This document shows, piece by piece, positions 46,631-54,115 of a stretch of DNA of 64,000 nt. Positions within the stretch are counted from its first letter, which is position 1. Every line of letters begins with the position of its first letter. Made by a program: the position numbers and the translations under genes. The stretch comes from Stenotrophomonas nematodicola (GTDB taxonomy: Bacteria; Pseudomonadota; Gammaproteobacteria; Xanthomonadales; Xanthomonadaceae). Location of the stretch: the NCBI RefSeq assembly GCF_009467805.1, contig NZ_WIAY01000003.1, positions 310,001 through 374,000 of the forward strand. The letters run 5' to 3'. Under the pieces are notes generated by a model. The model ran no database searches and had not been told where the DNA came from. It saw nothing but the letters and a program-made list of their open reading frames with translations.

Positions 46631-46995
46631 TACGCACCGCTCCGGGGCGTGGGCCAGCGGTGGGAGGCGGCCAGAGCCGCCAGCAGATCGGCGGCGGCCA
46701 GGTTGGGGTCGTCTGCCTGGCGAATGGCCAGGTCTACCGCCATGTCACGGTGCAGCGCACCCCCACTGCCGACGTCGGTCTTTGTCCACCGCACCAGCAC
46801 CGGCAGGCGGGTGATGCCCAGCTCGTAGGCGGCGTAGGTGTAGCAGCGCTCGGTTTCGGCTGCCAAGGTGCGGTTGTCCAGGCCGATCACGCGCTCTGGC
46901 ATGTCGCGGCGGATTTCATCGGCCAATCGGGGCAGGAACGTTGCGGGGTATGGCAGGCGCAACAGCGCTTCCTGTCGTGCATCCAGCGTCAGCAT
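46630..46995 (-). CDS. Unknown small protein upstream of the TseT-like toxin, possible T6SS accessory factor
   Basis: The 121-residue protein is alpha-helical and charged, with DEIRRDMPERVIGLDNR, CYTYAAYELGITRLPVLVRW and DLAIRQADDPNLAAADLLAAL (each as a short excerpt). I recognise no family. Its stop overlaps the toxin start (TAATG), so the two proteins are made together. In the P. aeruginosa TseT cluster small chaperone and co-chaperone genes sit at this place, so an effector-loading role is the best guess. The ATG at 46995 has GGAGGAG upstream; the operon promoter should lie in 46996-47080. Confidence 0.65.
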   Translation of the reverse strand: MLTLDARQEALLRLPYPATFLPRLADEIRRDMPERVIGLDNRTLAAETERCYTYAAYELGITRLPVLVRWTKTDVGSGGALHRDMAVDLAIRQADDPNLAAADLLAALAASHRWPTPRSGA

Positions 46996-47134
46996 GTGAT
47001 CTCCTCCGTGAGGCTGAAAGGCTAGCAGTGGCTCTGAGCCCGCCTATTGATGTGGCTCACAGAGAAGGCTTGCGTGGGATCACGGTTCGGGTACGGTGCA
47101 CAGATTCCTAGGTGCCGAATTGCGGTACACGGGG

Positions 47135-47159
47135 TGAGCCCGCGGAGTGCGCGGGCTCA
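47135..47159. terminator. Hairpin downstream of the RHH gene
   Basis: A perfect 10-base stem (TGAGCCCGCG with CGCGGGCTCA) and 5-base loop lies 42 bases past the stop of the RHH gene. No T run follows. It probably ends that transcript before the toxin-immunity operon. Confidence 0.55.
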
Positions 47160-47200
47160 GCGCCGCCCCGCTGATCAGGTGAATTGAGCGCGCGGCCTCA

Positions 47201-47527
47201 TCAGCGGGTACCAAACGGACACGCGCTCCAGCCGTGCTGACGGCGTGCCAACGCCTCGAGGTCCTGCTCGCCACTGTCCTCGTGCAGCGGCAGCTCGGGT
47301 GTGCCGGCTGTGTACTGATCGATAGCTGCTGCCTTGGCTGCGCGCTCGACCGGTTCAGCGGCTCCGGTTGCGCCGGCGGCGCTCTGGCCCGCCTGCCGCG
47401 CCACATAATCGCGCATCAGGCGTTGAAGCACCTGGGCGGCAGGGCGACGTTCGCACGCCGCTGCCTGCTGGAAGCGTGCACGCAGGCCGGCGTCCATCTC
47501 CAGTTGCATGAAGACACTCTCGTTCAT
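47201..47527 (-). CDS. Ribbon-helix-helix antitoxin-like protein, apparently without a toxin partner
   Basis: The 108-residue protein begins with a ribbon-helix-helix domain (VFMQLEMDAGLRARFQQAA, then PAAQVLQRLMRDYVARQ), typical of RelB/DinJ or CopG antitoxins that bind their own operator. The C-terminal part is acidic and would be the toxin-binding region (ELPLHEDSGEQDLEALARRQ). No RelE/ParE-type frame lies on either side, so the partner is lost or encoded elsewhere. The start at 47527 has GGGAGGAA upstream. It is divergent from nothing; the SymE gene lies 200 bases upstream on the same strand. Confidence 0.72.
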   Translation of the reverse strand: MNESVFMQLEMDAGLRARFQQAAACERRPAAQVLQRLMRDYVARQAGQSAAGATGAAEPVERAAKAAAIDQYTAGTPELPLHEDSGEQDLEALARRQHGWSACPFGTR

Positions 47528-47726
47528 GGGTTCCTCCCACTGCTGGGTAGTGAAGTTGAAGGCACGCGCGCGCCGCACCCGAGGCGCAGTGACGTATAGG
47601 TTTGTGGCGGTGCCAGCGCTGCGCGGCCGGGCCGTGTTACTCCGTGCCGCCCAAAGGCGGCGTGGCGTGCGCGGTATCCCGCTTGATGGCTGTGCTGATG
47701 CCCGCCGCGAAGGTGGGCGCTGCCGC

Positions 47727-48041
47727 TCAGCGGGCTTGCCGCTGCAGCTTCCTGGGGATCTTCGGGGGTACCACGACGGGCCGCTCCACCACCGTGAGGG
47801 TGATGCTGCCGTGGGTAGCCTCCACTTTCAGGAGGGCGCCGATATCGAAGCCGAGGCTGCCCAGCCAGCGGCCGCGCAGCCGGATATAGGGCACGATCTC
47901 GTTGCGGCCGTAGTCCTCGCGGGTGGCATACATCAACGAACCCACGCGGTTGGAGCGCGCTGGCCGGATGGAGGGCTTGCGCCTGGGGCGCTCGATGACG
48001 GGCGACTCGGTGACGGGCAACTCTATGAATGACGTCAGCAT
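47727..48041 (-). CDS. SymE-family type I toxin
   Basis: The 104-residue protein has the SymE-type AbrB-like core: VPYIRLRGRWLGSLGFDIGA, then KVEATHGSITLTVVERP. E. coli SymE is an SOS-induced RNA-cleaving or nucleoid-binding toxin held down by the antisense RNA SymR. The N-terminal 40 residues are basic and variable (ERPRRKPSIRPARSNRVGS). The start at 48041 has GGAGG upstream. The start codon and leader lie inside a nested inverted repeat (48040-48180), which could be the counterpart of the SymR-symE overlap. Confidence 0.85.
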   Translation of the reverse strand: MLTSFIELPVTESPVIERPRRKPSIRPARSNRVGSLMYATREDYGRNEIVPYIRLRGRWLGSLGFDIGALLKVEATHGSITLTVVERPVVVPPKIPRKLQRQAR

Positions 48042-48180
48042 GTTGGACCTCCGGTATGGCGTACCCTCGTCGGGATGGCGAGGGTGTCGGGAGGTTAGAA
48101 ACCGTCTGACTAGAACCGGCGGGCGTATTTCCACAGGGGGTGTTGTATTAGCCACCCTCCCGACGTGGGACGTCCAACAT
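48040..48180. repeat. Nested inverted repeats over the symE start (possible antisense RNA region)
   Basis: The outer arms are 48040-48052 and 48168-48180 (ATGTTGGACCTCC against GGACGTCCAACAT, one mismatch). Inside them lie arms at 48086-48094 and 48156-48164 (GTCGGGAGG with CCTCCCGAC) and a local hairpin 48063-48085 (ACCCTCG with CGAGGGT). The outer left arm covers the symE ribosome site and start codon. A folded leader or an antisense RNA from this region could block translation. Confidence 0.6.
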
Positions 48181-48374
48181 TGTCTAGCCAGAGGAGTTTC
48201 TACGCTCCGGTGTGCACCATGCGGGTTGGTGCGGATGTTGGGAAATCGCTTGTTTCTGTTGGCTTTGAGATGTTCGGTTGACGCCGCCTACGGGGTGGCG
48301 CAATCAACCCACCTTAGTCGCAGCCTTTGTGACGGGGTACGCGCATCCTCGCTCGCCTAGTGGGAGGACTGTGG
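48181..48374. other. Gap upstream of the small paralogue gene
   Basis: Together with the inverted-repeat region this gives about 330 bases without a gene between symE (minus) and the small gene at 48375 (plus). It contains AT-rich patches (for example around 48235-48265, TGTTGGGAAATCGC, TTTCTGTTGGC) that may hold promoters in both directions. I see no further gene or RNA signature. Confidence 0.35.
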
Positions 48375-48581
48375 ATGAACAGAATTGACTCGGAGTGGCT
48401 CGAGGCGTTCGACGACGCCATGTTGGGCTTCTTTGCCATTGACCACGCCGATGCCGGGATGGATCAGACCGACCTGGAGCGCTACTCGGACTTGCCGGCT
48501 AGTGAGGCCGCGTTGGCGTTTGGGCACGACTACGAGCTTTGCCGAGTGGATACGTTTTGGCCCTTACAAGACTCGCCGTGA
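48375..48581 (+). CDS. Small acidic protein, paralogue of the one at 37397
   Basis: The 68-residue protein (NRIDSEWLEAFDDAM, AIDHADAGMDQTDLERYSDL, EAALAFGHDYELCRVDTFW) aligns without gaps to the protein encoded upstream of the PAAR gene. Shared positions include WL.AFD, A.DH..AG.D, RY..L, AA..F and VD. GGGAGGAC precedes the ATG. The two copies lie 11 kb apart, either side of the toxin-immunity array. Function is unknown; high acidity and small size recall immunity or adaptor proteins. Confidence 0.7.
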   Translation: MNRIDSEWLEAFDDAMLGFFAIDHADAGMDQTDLERYSDLPASEAALAFGHDYELCRVDTFWPLQDSP

Positions 48582-48667
48582 GCAGCTAACCGGCTGATTG
48601 CGTCAAGGCCACGCGATCTGCGCGATACTTAGAACCTATTGAAGCGGCGCTTCCAATAGGACGAGAG

Positions 48668-49450
48668 ATGGCAGGCTTGAGCGATTGGACCCAAGATCAG
48701 CTGGTTGCCGCAGTGGGGGCATACCGGATGATGCAACAGAGGGCTGCGCAAGGGCTTGCGCTGAACAAGGCTCAGGTGTATCGCGAATTGGCCGAGGAAC
48801 ATGGGCGTACTCCGAAAGCATGGGAGTACCGGATGCAGAACATCTCGCACGTCCTCGACCAGCTACAGCAGCCGTGGCTTTCAGGCCTACGCCCAGCTGC
48901 GAATGTGGGCCCAGAGGTGACCGGCCAGTTGATCAAGCTGCTCGGGGGCACGTCGCCCGCTGAAACTCTCACGGCAACCACTGGGGACACACGTACCCAG
49001 CTTCTAGCAGAGAGGCGCTACGCCGAAGAGCTACTTGCATTTTCTCCTGCAGATGCGGAGGACCAGCGACGCAAAGTGCTCGCGACTATCGTACGCCGCC
49101 AGGGTCAGGCATCGTTCCGCGCTGCCCTGCTTGAAGCCTACTCAGGTAGGTGTGCGATGACCGGATGCAACGTCCTGGATGTGCTTGAGGCCGCACACGT
49201 GTACCCCTATCAGGGTGCAGCGACGAACTCTTTAACGAACGGGCTTCTGCTCCGGGCCGATGTTCACACCCTCTTCGACCTGTATCTCATCAGTGTGGAG
49301 CCGGAGACAAAGATTGTTCAGACGGCCCCTACTCTTCGTGACACAGAGTACGGACGGCTAGGCGGATTGAGGCTGTCACAGCCGGTTGCGGACCATCTGG
49401 CTGTGAGCGTAGAGCTTCTGCGGTGGCATCGGTCGCAGTGTGAGTGGTAG
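48668..49450 (+). CDS. HNH endonuclease domain protein
   Basis: The 260-residue protein has an N-terminal helical domain (about 1-65, WTQDQLVAAVGAYRMMQQ, then EEHGRTPKAWEYRMQNIS) found in other restriction-like HNH proteins. A C-terminal HNH_2 nuclease (about 135-215) follows: FRAALLEAYSGRCAMTGC, EAAHVYPYQ with the first His, TNGLLLRADVHTLFDLYL with the Asn and second His. It probably cuts DNA. It lies just upstream of the XRE-methyltransferase-Eco29kI genes on the same strand but is separated from them by 156 bases, so it may be an independent or modification-dependent nuclease. Confidence 0.85.
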   Translation: MAGLSDWTQDQLVAAVGAYRMMQQRAAQGLALNKAQVYRELAEEHGRTPKAWEYRMQNISHVLDQLQQPWLSGLRPAANVGPEVTGQLIKLLGGTSPAETLTATTGDTRTQLLAERRYAEELLAFSPADAEDQRRKVLATIVRRQGQASFRAALLEAYSGRCAMTGCNVLDVLEAAHVYPYQGAATNSLTNGLLLRADVHTLFDLYLISVEPETKIVQTAPTLRDTEYGRLGGLRLSQPVADHLAVSVELLRWHRSQCEW

Positions 49451-49606
49451 GTCGCGCCACCTTCCCTCTGCGTGCGGGAGCCTGACGGCACGGCATCGTT
49501 CTCATGCAGCGAGACTGCAGTGCCCAATAATTTGGTTCCCCCGGCTTGCCTGACTTGACGTATAGATCAATAATTGCGCTCTACGAGATCGGGATAGCCT
49601 CCTCAA

Positions 49607-49855
49607 GTGAACCCTCTGCAGCAACTGGGAAGCGAGATCGCCGAGAGGCGCCGTCAGCTTGGTCTGAAACAGATTGAGGTGGCCAAGCAGAGCGGCGTTA
49701 CCGCTGAGTCACTCTCCCGCTTCGAACGAGGCCGCCTGCCTGAGTTCGGGAGCAGAAAGCTGATCGCGGTGCTGGCGGCGGTGGGTATGGAGATTTCTCT
49801 GGTCGAGGCGAGACCTGACCCTCCTCACAAAGACACGCCGGGACACTCGCAGTGA
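49607..49855 (+). CDS. XRE family regulator, probable R-M controller protein
   Basis: The 82-residue protein is a helix-turn-helix of the Cro/CI type (residues 8-62: LGSEIAERRRQLGLKQIEVA, SGVTAESLSRFERGRLPEFG). It starts at GTG (49607). It lies 49 bases upstream of the methyltransferase gene and resembles controller proteins that delay restriction in type II systems. The leader from 49550 contains TTGACG and AT-rich sequence suited to a promoter with its operator. Its C-terminal 20 residues are Pro-rich and variable. Confidence 0.8.
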   Translation: MNPLQQLGSEIAERRRQLGLKQIEVAKQSGVTAESLSRFERGRLPEFGSRKLIAVLAAVGMEISLVEARPDPPHKDTPGHSQ

Positions 49856-49904
49856 TGTTCAGGCCCCCAACTTTGCGTTTCAACTGTATTACTGGAGTAA
49901 TTTG

Positions 49905-51119
49905 ATGAGATCGGTAGAGCTATTCGCAGGTGCCGGCGGACTGGCAATGGGCTGCGAAATTGCCGGTTTCGAGCACCTGGCCGTGGTCGAGTGGGACAAG
50001 TGGGCGTGCGATACCGTCCGCGAGAACCAGAAGCGCGACTACCCGTTGGTGCGCGGCTGGACGTTGCATGAGGGCGACGTGCGCTCGTTTGACTGGTCGT
50101 CAATCCCTCAGGACATCGAGCTGTTGGCCGGTGGACCTCCCTGCCAGCCGTTCTCGATCGGCGGCAAGCACAAGGCTCACGAAGACAACCGGGACATGTT
50201 CCCTGCTACGGTTGAGATCATTCGGCAGCTGCGCCCCAAGGCGTTCATTGTTGAGAACGTGAAGGGGCTGACACGCGCCAAGTTCGCCAACTACTTCCAC
50301 TACATCCAGCTTCAACTTGAGTTCCCAGATGTGCCACCCCGCAAGGACGAGGACTGGACAGACCATCTTGCACGGCTTCAGATTGAGCGGACCTCGGGCA
50401 AGCGCAAGGGAAAGGGACTGACCTACAACGTCATCCCCACACTCGTTAACGCTGCGAACTACGGCGTTCCGCAGAAGCGTGAGCGGGTGTTTCTCATTGG
50501 ATTCCGCGATGACCTCGGCGTTGAATGGTCGTTTCCGGCCGCGACACATAGTTACGAAGCCCTGCTTCATGAACAGTGGGTCACTGGTACTTACTGGAAG
50601 CGGCACGGTATCCGGCAACCTAAGATGCCTGCAAAGCTGGCAGCGAAGGTCGCTAAGCTCCAGCAATTTCGGACAATGCTCCCAACCTTGGCGTGGCGGA
50701 CCGTGCGTGATGCACTACAGGGCCTGCCGGACCCCGAGAGCCGCGAGGCGAAGAAGTTTGCAAACCATGTTTTCCAGGCTGGCGCTCGCTCGTATCCCGG
50801 ACACACCGGAAGCCCGCTCGATCTTCCCGCAAAAACCCTGAAAGCAGGCGGGCATGGCGTTCCGGGGGGCGAGAACATGCTGGTAAACTCTGATGGATCG
50901 ATTCGCTATTTCACTATTCGTGAGAGCGCGCGCATACAGACATTTCCAGATGGATTTCAGTTCCACGGCAGTTGGTCTGAGACCATGCGCCAGCTAGGCA
51001 ACGCGGTACCTGTTCTACTGGGACAAAGGGTGGCTTCTAGCGTTGCTGAGCAGCTTGCGATTGCAGGTTTGAATCAGATCGCCAAGAATGATGTACCGAC
51101 CAGAAGAAAGCGCGCATGA
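49905..51119 (+). CDS. DNA (cytosine-5) methyltransferase of a type II R-M system
   Basis: The 404-residue enzyme has the ordered C5-methyltransferase motifs: I VELFAGAGGLAMGCEIAG, IV GGPPCQPFSIGG with the catalytic Cys, VI FIVENVKGL, VIII YGVPQKRERVFLIG, a target-recognition region over about residues 190-310, IX and X with RQLGNAVPVLLGQRVA. It methylates one strand base per site to protect host DNA from the adjacent endonuclease. The start used is the ATG at 49905 with GGAG upstream (a TTG three bases earlier is in frame). It overlaps the restriction gene by 4 bases. Confidence 0.93.
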   Translation: MRSVELFAGAGGLAMGCEIAGFEHLAVVEWDKWACDTVRENQKRDYPLVRGWTLHEGDVRSFDWSSIPQDIELLAGGPPCQPFSIGGKHKAHEDNRDMFPATVEIIRQLRPKAFIVENVKGLTRAKFANYFHYIQLQLEFPDVPPRKDEDWTDHLARLQIERTSGKRKGKGLTYNVIPTLVNAANYGVPQKRERVFLIGFRDDLGVEWSFPAATHSYEALLHEQWVTGTYWKRHGIRQPKMPAKLAAKVAKLQQFRTMLPTLAWRTVRDALQGLPDPESREAKKFANHVFQAGARSYPGHTGSPLDLPAKTLKAGGHGVPGGENMLVNSDGSIRYFTIRESARIQTFPDGFQFHGSWSETMRQLGNAVPVLLGQRVASSVAEQLAIAGLNQIAKNDVPTRRKRA

Positions 51120-51766
51120 CGGCCAAGGTTATTCCTTTCAATCCCCTGGATAAAAAGAACTTGGGGGCTAGCGTCGCCGAGGCACTGCTGACTAAGGAGG
51201 TTCATCCGCTCGGAGAGCTAACTCAGTTTGAGGGTGCTGGCATCTACGCCATTTATTACACCGGAGACTTTGAAGCCTATGGGCAGGTAGCTAGGCTGAA
51301 CGTCAACGGTCAGTTCATGCTGCCAATCTACGTAGGCAAAGCCATCCCCGCCGGGGCGCGTGTCGGCGGCAGCACCGAAGTGCCTGCCGGCAAAGTGCTC
51401 TTCAAACGACTCAGGGAGCACGCCGATAGCATTCGCGCAGCCAGCAACCTTCGGATCGAGGATTTCTTCTGCAGATTCCTTGTGGTCGATGACATTTGGA
51501 TCCCGCTTGGCGAGTCCTTGATCATCTCTCGCTTTATGCCCGTATGGAATTCGTTGGTAGATGGGTTTGGCAACCACAATCCTGGCAAGGGACGTCATGC
51601 AGGCATGCGCCCCCGGTGGGACGTGTTGCATCCCGGGAGAGAGTGGGCCCAGCGCCTGGCCGAGCGCCCTGAAACCAGCCAGAGGGTGGCCGAGGATGCC
51701 GCTACATACCTTCGTATCCTACCAGCCTGCCTTTCTGACAAGTTTATTGAGGCAGAAGGTGAGTAG
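51116..51766 (+). CDS. Eco29kI-family type II restriction endonuclease
   Basis: The 216-residue protein matches the Eco29kI family of GIY-YIG restriction enzymes. Family blocks are FNPLDKKNLGASVAEALL, FEGAGIYAIYYTG (GIY position), LPIYVGKAIPAGAR (YVG in place of YIG), LFKRLREHADSIR, and FRFLVVDDIWIPLGESLII, with FGNHNPGKGR and WDVLHPGREWA at the end. Known members cut CCGCGG. The start overlaps the methyltransferase stop (ATGA). Cognate specificity is inferred from family membership only. Confidence 0.93.
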   Translation: MTAKVIPFNPLDKKNLGASVAEALLTKEVHPLGELTQFEGAGIYAIYYTGDFEAYGQVARLNVNGQFMLPIYVGKAIPAGARVGGSTEVPAGKVLFKRLREHADSIRAASNLRIEDFFCRFLVVDDIWIPLGESLIISRFMPVWNSLVDGFGNHNPGKGRHAGMRPRWDVLHPGREWAQRLAERPETSQRVAEDAATYLRILPACLSDKFIEAEGE

Positions 51767-51887
51767 GGTGGCTTGCTGCGGCTTCATTGCTTGCCGAGTC
51801 GTCAGGCAGTGTCTTATTCACTCCCACACTGCTTACCTCACGTTGTAATATCTCGAGCAGCGACTGGCGTTCTTTCAGGGGGAGTGG

Positions 51888-52742
51888 ATGGCGGTTGTAA
51901 ATGAAATAGACGTGGTCAGCGTCTGGCAATTTTCTAAAGCCATTGAGGACCTGTTGGCTGCAACCCGAGTGAGGACAGGTCGGGCGTCTGACCACAACTG
52001 GTACCGAGGCCACGGACGAGCGCAGACCTTTGTGCTGAAGCCCACTCTGTACCGCCATCCAGATAAAGGCGACCTCGAGGCGCTACTGAACCTAGAGACG
52101 AGCCTCGTCAACGCTTTCATGAGCCATCAGCTTCTGCACAGCTTTACGGCAGGAAGTGATCAGTCAGGAAAAATGAATACCCTTTTCTACATGCAACACT
52201 ACGGGGTCCCTACACGCTTACTCGACTGGACAAACAACCCGCTCATTGCGCTGTACTTTGCCGTTTCAGACGCGCGATTGGATAGGGAGACTGGGAACTA
52301 CCCAGAACCAGCAGCCGTCTGGGTACTTGATCCCGCCTCTTGGAATGTCAAGGCTCTTGACGGGCTCAGACCACCGCATGGTGCGTTGAACTCAAGCAAC
52401 CAGAACCTTGAGTCTTACATACCTCGAGCCCCGTGGACTGCATCTGACAGGAAGGGCATGTACGCTGAGCCAGTTGCCATCACGGGTGGCGCGAATACAC
52501 AGCGTATGCTCGCGCAGAGAGGCGTGTTCACAATGTTTGGTTCGGATATTCGGGCTATGGACGACTTGTACACCGCTAATGATTACCCGGAAGGCTGCCT
52601 TACAAAGCTCGTGGTTCCGCCTGACTGCATCGCATCCGTGCTCGGGACCCTGCACGCTATGGGGTATACGGACTCGGTCGCCTATCCGGATTTGCATGGG
52701 CTGGCATTGGAGCTAAAGCGACTGAATGGGTTCAACCTATGA
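51888..52742 (+). CDS. FRG domain protein
   Basis: The 284-residue protein carries an FRG domain, named for its F/Y-R-G motif: NWYRGHGRAQTFVLKPTLYR at about residues 37-56 and LFYMQHYGVPTRLLDWTNNP at about 98-117 (each shown to 20 residues). This domain occurs in phage-defence and prophage genes, but no biochemical activity is firmly known. The C-terminal part has GVFTMFGSDIRA and ends in ALELKRLNGFNL. AGGGGGAG precedes the ATG. Its stop overlaps the start of the DUF262 gene (ATGA), so they form a coupled pair. It lies 121 bases downstream of the Eco29kI gene. Confidence 0.85.
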   Translation: MAVVNEIDVVSVWQFSKAIEDLLAATRVRTGRASDHNWYRGHGRAQTFVLKPTLYRHPDKGDLEALLNLETSLVNAFMSHQLLHSFTAGSDQSGKMNTLFYMQHYGVPTRLLDWTNNPLIALYFAVSDARLDRETGNYPEPAAVWVLDPASWNVKALDGLRPPHGALNSSNQNLESYIPRAPWTASDRKGMYAEPVAITGGANTQRMLAQRGVFTMFGSDIRAMDDLYTANDYPEGCLTKLVVPPDCIASVLGTLHAMGYTDSVAYPDLHGLALELKRLNGFNL

Positions 52743-53833
52743 GCTACATTCAAGTAGCACAGCATCAGGCGAGGCCGCTTCGTTGGTGGTTCGAGCAGTT
52801 CCTTGCCGGAAACCTGGATATGGATCCGCCATACCAACGCCGATCTGACATATGGACAGATCAGAAGAAGGCACATCTCATTGATTCACTGATCAATGAT
52901 TTCGATGTCCCCAAGTTTTATGTTGCTGACTTCTCACGCGCCCGTTCGCCCCTCAATGTCCAGAAGAAGCCATACGCCATTGTGGACGGCAAACAGCGTT
53001 TTGGTGCCATTTTTGACTTTATGCAAGGCAAGATCCAGCTGAATCGCTCTAGCCGGTGGCTTGAGAATCCGCAAGAAGAGATTAAGGGACTGGACTTCTC
53101 TGGTCTGCGAGAGAGGTTTCCAGCTCTCGCATCTAAGATTGAGTTTTTTGAGCCAGTCGTCATGAGCATCGCAACTGACGATGACGCTAAGATCTATGAG
53201 ATGTTTGTTCGGCTGAATAGCGGCGAAGCTGCAAATAGTGCCGAAAGGCGAAACGCTCGCCCTGGCCCAATCCCTGGCATTGTTCGCCAACTAACGGCCC
53301 ACCCCTTCTTCTCCAATCGCGTCCGATTCAATCGGCGACGCATGCAGGAGTTTAATCTAGCCGCCAAGCTGCTTCTTATCGAAAGCAATGAGGCACTTGT
53401 AGACACTAAAGCGAAGAACCTTGACAGGCTCGTTGAGCATGCGGCTGTTGCCGTGCAGGATGCTGACAGCAAGAGTCTCGATGGCGTTCTTCTGAATTAC
53501 CAAGAGCTTCAAGATCGTGTACTGCAAAACCTCGAACTCCTAGCCGACGCATTTGAAGAGTCAGATGTTCTGCTGTCAAAGGCCGGCAACATCCCAGTCT
53601 ATTATTGGATAGTTCGGCAGCACCCGGAGGTCGTCGACAACCTCCGCGACTTTATGGCCAGATTTGACGCCAAATTGCAGGCCTCAGTCAAGGCAGGAAG
53701 TTCCGGTGGCCGCGCTGATCCCGAGCTGGCACAGTATTACACCTTCGCTCGCTCAACAAACGATCAGGCAAGTCTCCGAGGCCGCTACCATATTCTGGCG
53801 AAGTTGCTTCGTGCGGACAAATTGATTAACTAG
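52739..53833 (+). CDS. DUF262 (GmrSD/ParB-like) protein paired with FRG
   Basis: The 364-residue protein has an N-terminal DUF262 domain: MDPPYQRRSDIWTDQKKAHL, DSLINDFDVPKFYVAD and the nucleotide-site motif AIVDGKQRFGAIFDFMQGKI (each to 20 residues), the counterpart of DGQQR in GmrS-type nucleases that use NTPs. VRLNSGEAANSAERRNA is the next conserved segment. The C-terminal half is helical with no HNH (GmrD) domain. Its FRG partner is coupled upstream. No separate DNA-modifying gene accompanies the pair other than the R-M genes next to it. Confidence 0.86.
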   Translation: MSYIQVAQHQARPLRWWFEQFLAGNLDMDPPYQRRSDIWTDQKKAHLIDSLINDFDVPKFYVADFSRARSPLNVQKKPYAIVDGKQRFGAIFDFMQGKIQLNRSSRWLENPQEEIKGLDFSGLRERFPALASKIEFFEPVVMSIATDDDAKIYEMFVRLNSGEAANSAERRNARPGPIPGIVRQLTAHPFFSNRVRFNRRRMQEFNLAAKLLLIESNEALVDTKAKNLDRLVEHAAVAVQDADSKSLDGVLLNYQELQDRVLQNLELLADAFEESDVLLSKAGNIPVYYWIVRQHPEVVDNLRDFMARFDAKLQASVKAGSSGGRADPELAQYYTFARSTNDQASLRGRYHILAKLLRADKLIN

Positions 53834-54115
53834 GCGATGTAGAAGCGGCCCGGAAGGGCTATCTTCCTCTGTCGACGCAAGAGCATTAGATCGCGTAACT
53901 AGTTCTCTCGAAGCTTCCACGAGTAGCTTAAGCCGTGTCCGGGATTGCTAGATGCTGCCATAACCTCTGACGGGCGGGGGCTTTGATTATCACACGATAG
54001 GACATGCCGATCTTTCTCATAAAGAGACAACTATGGACAGAAATTGCTCTTGCGCTAAGCAATTCTTGGGCCTAGACGGACACTCTAATCCGACCAACGA
54101 AACCAGTGCTTTTGA
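53834..54115. other. Convergent gap between the FRG-DUF262 pair and the Nudix operon
   Basis: This AT-richer 282-base stretch separates genes that end towards each other. No clear terminator hairpin, gene or RNA was seen. Base composition drops here and stays low through the operon to 57161. Confidence 0.4.

Noticed and set aside
47080..47406. A possible toxin frame adjacent to the RHH antitoxin
   Set aside because: The frame overlaps the antitoxin in another phase, is Arg/Pro-rich and lacks RelE/ParE features.
49550..49606. Typical C-box operator pair for the controller protein
   Set aside because: AT-rich sequence and a TTGACG are present, but I could not define a convincing pair of symmetric C-boxes by eye.
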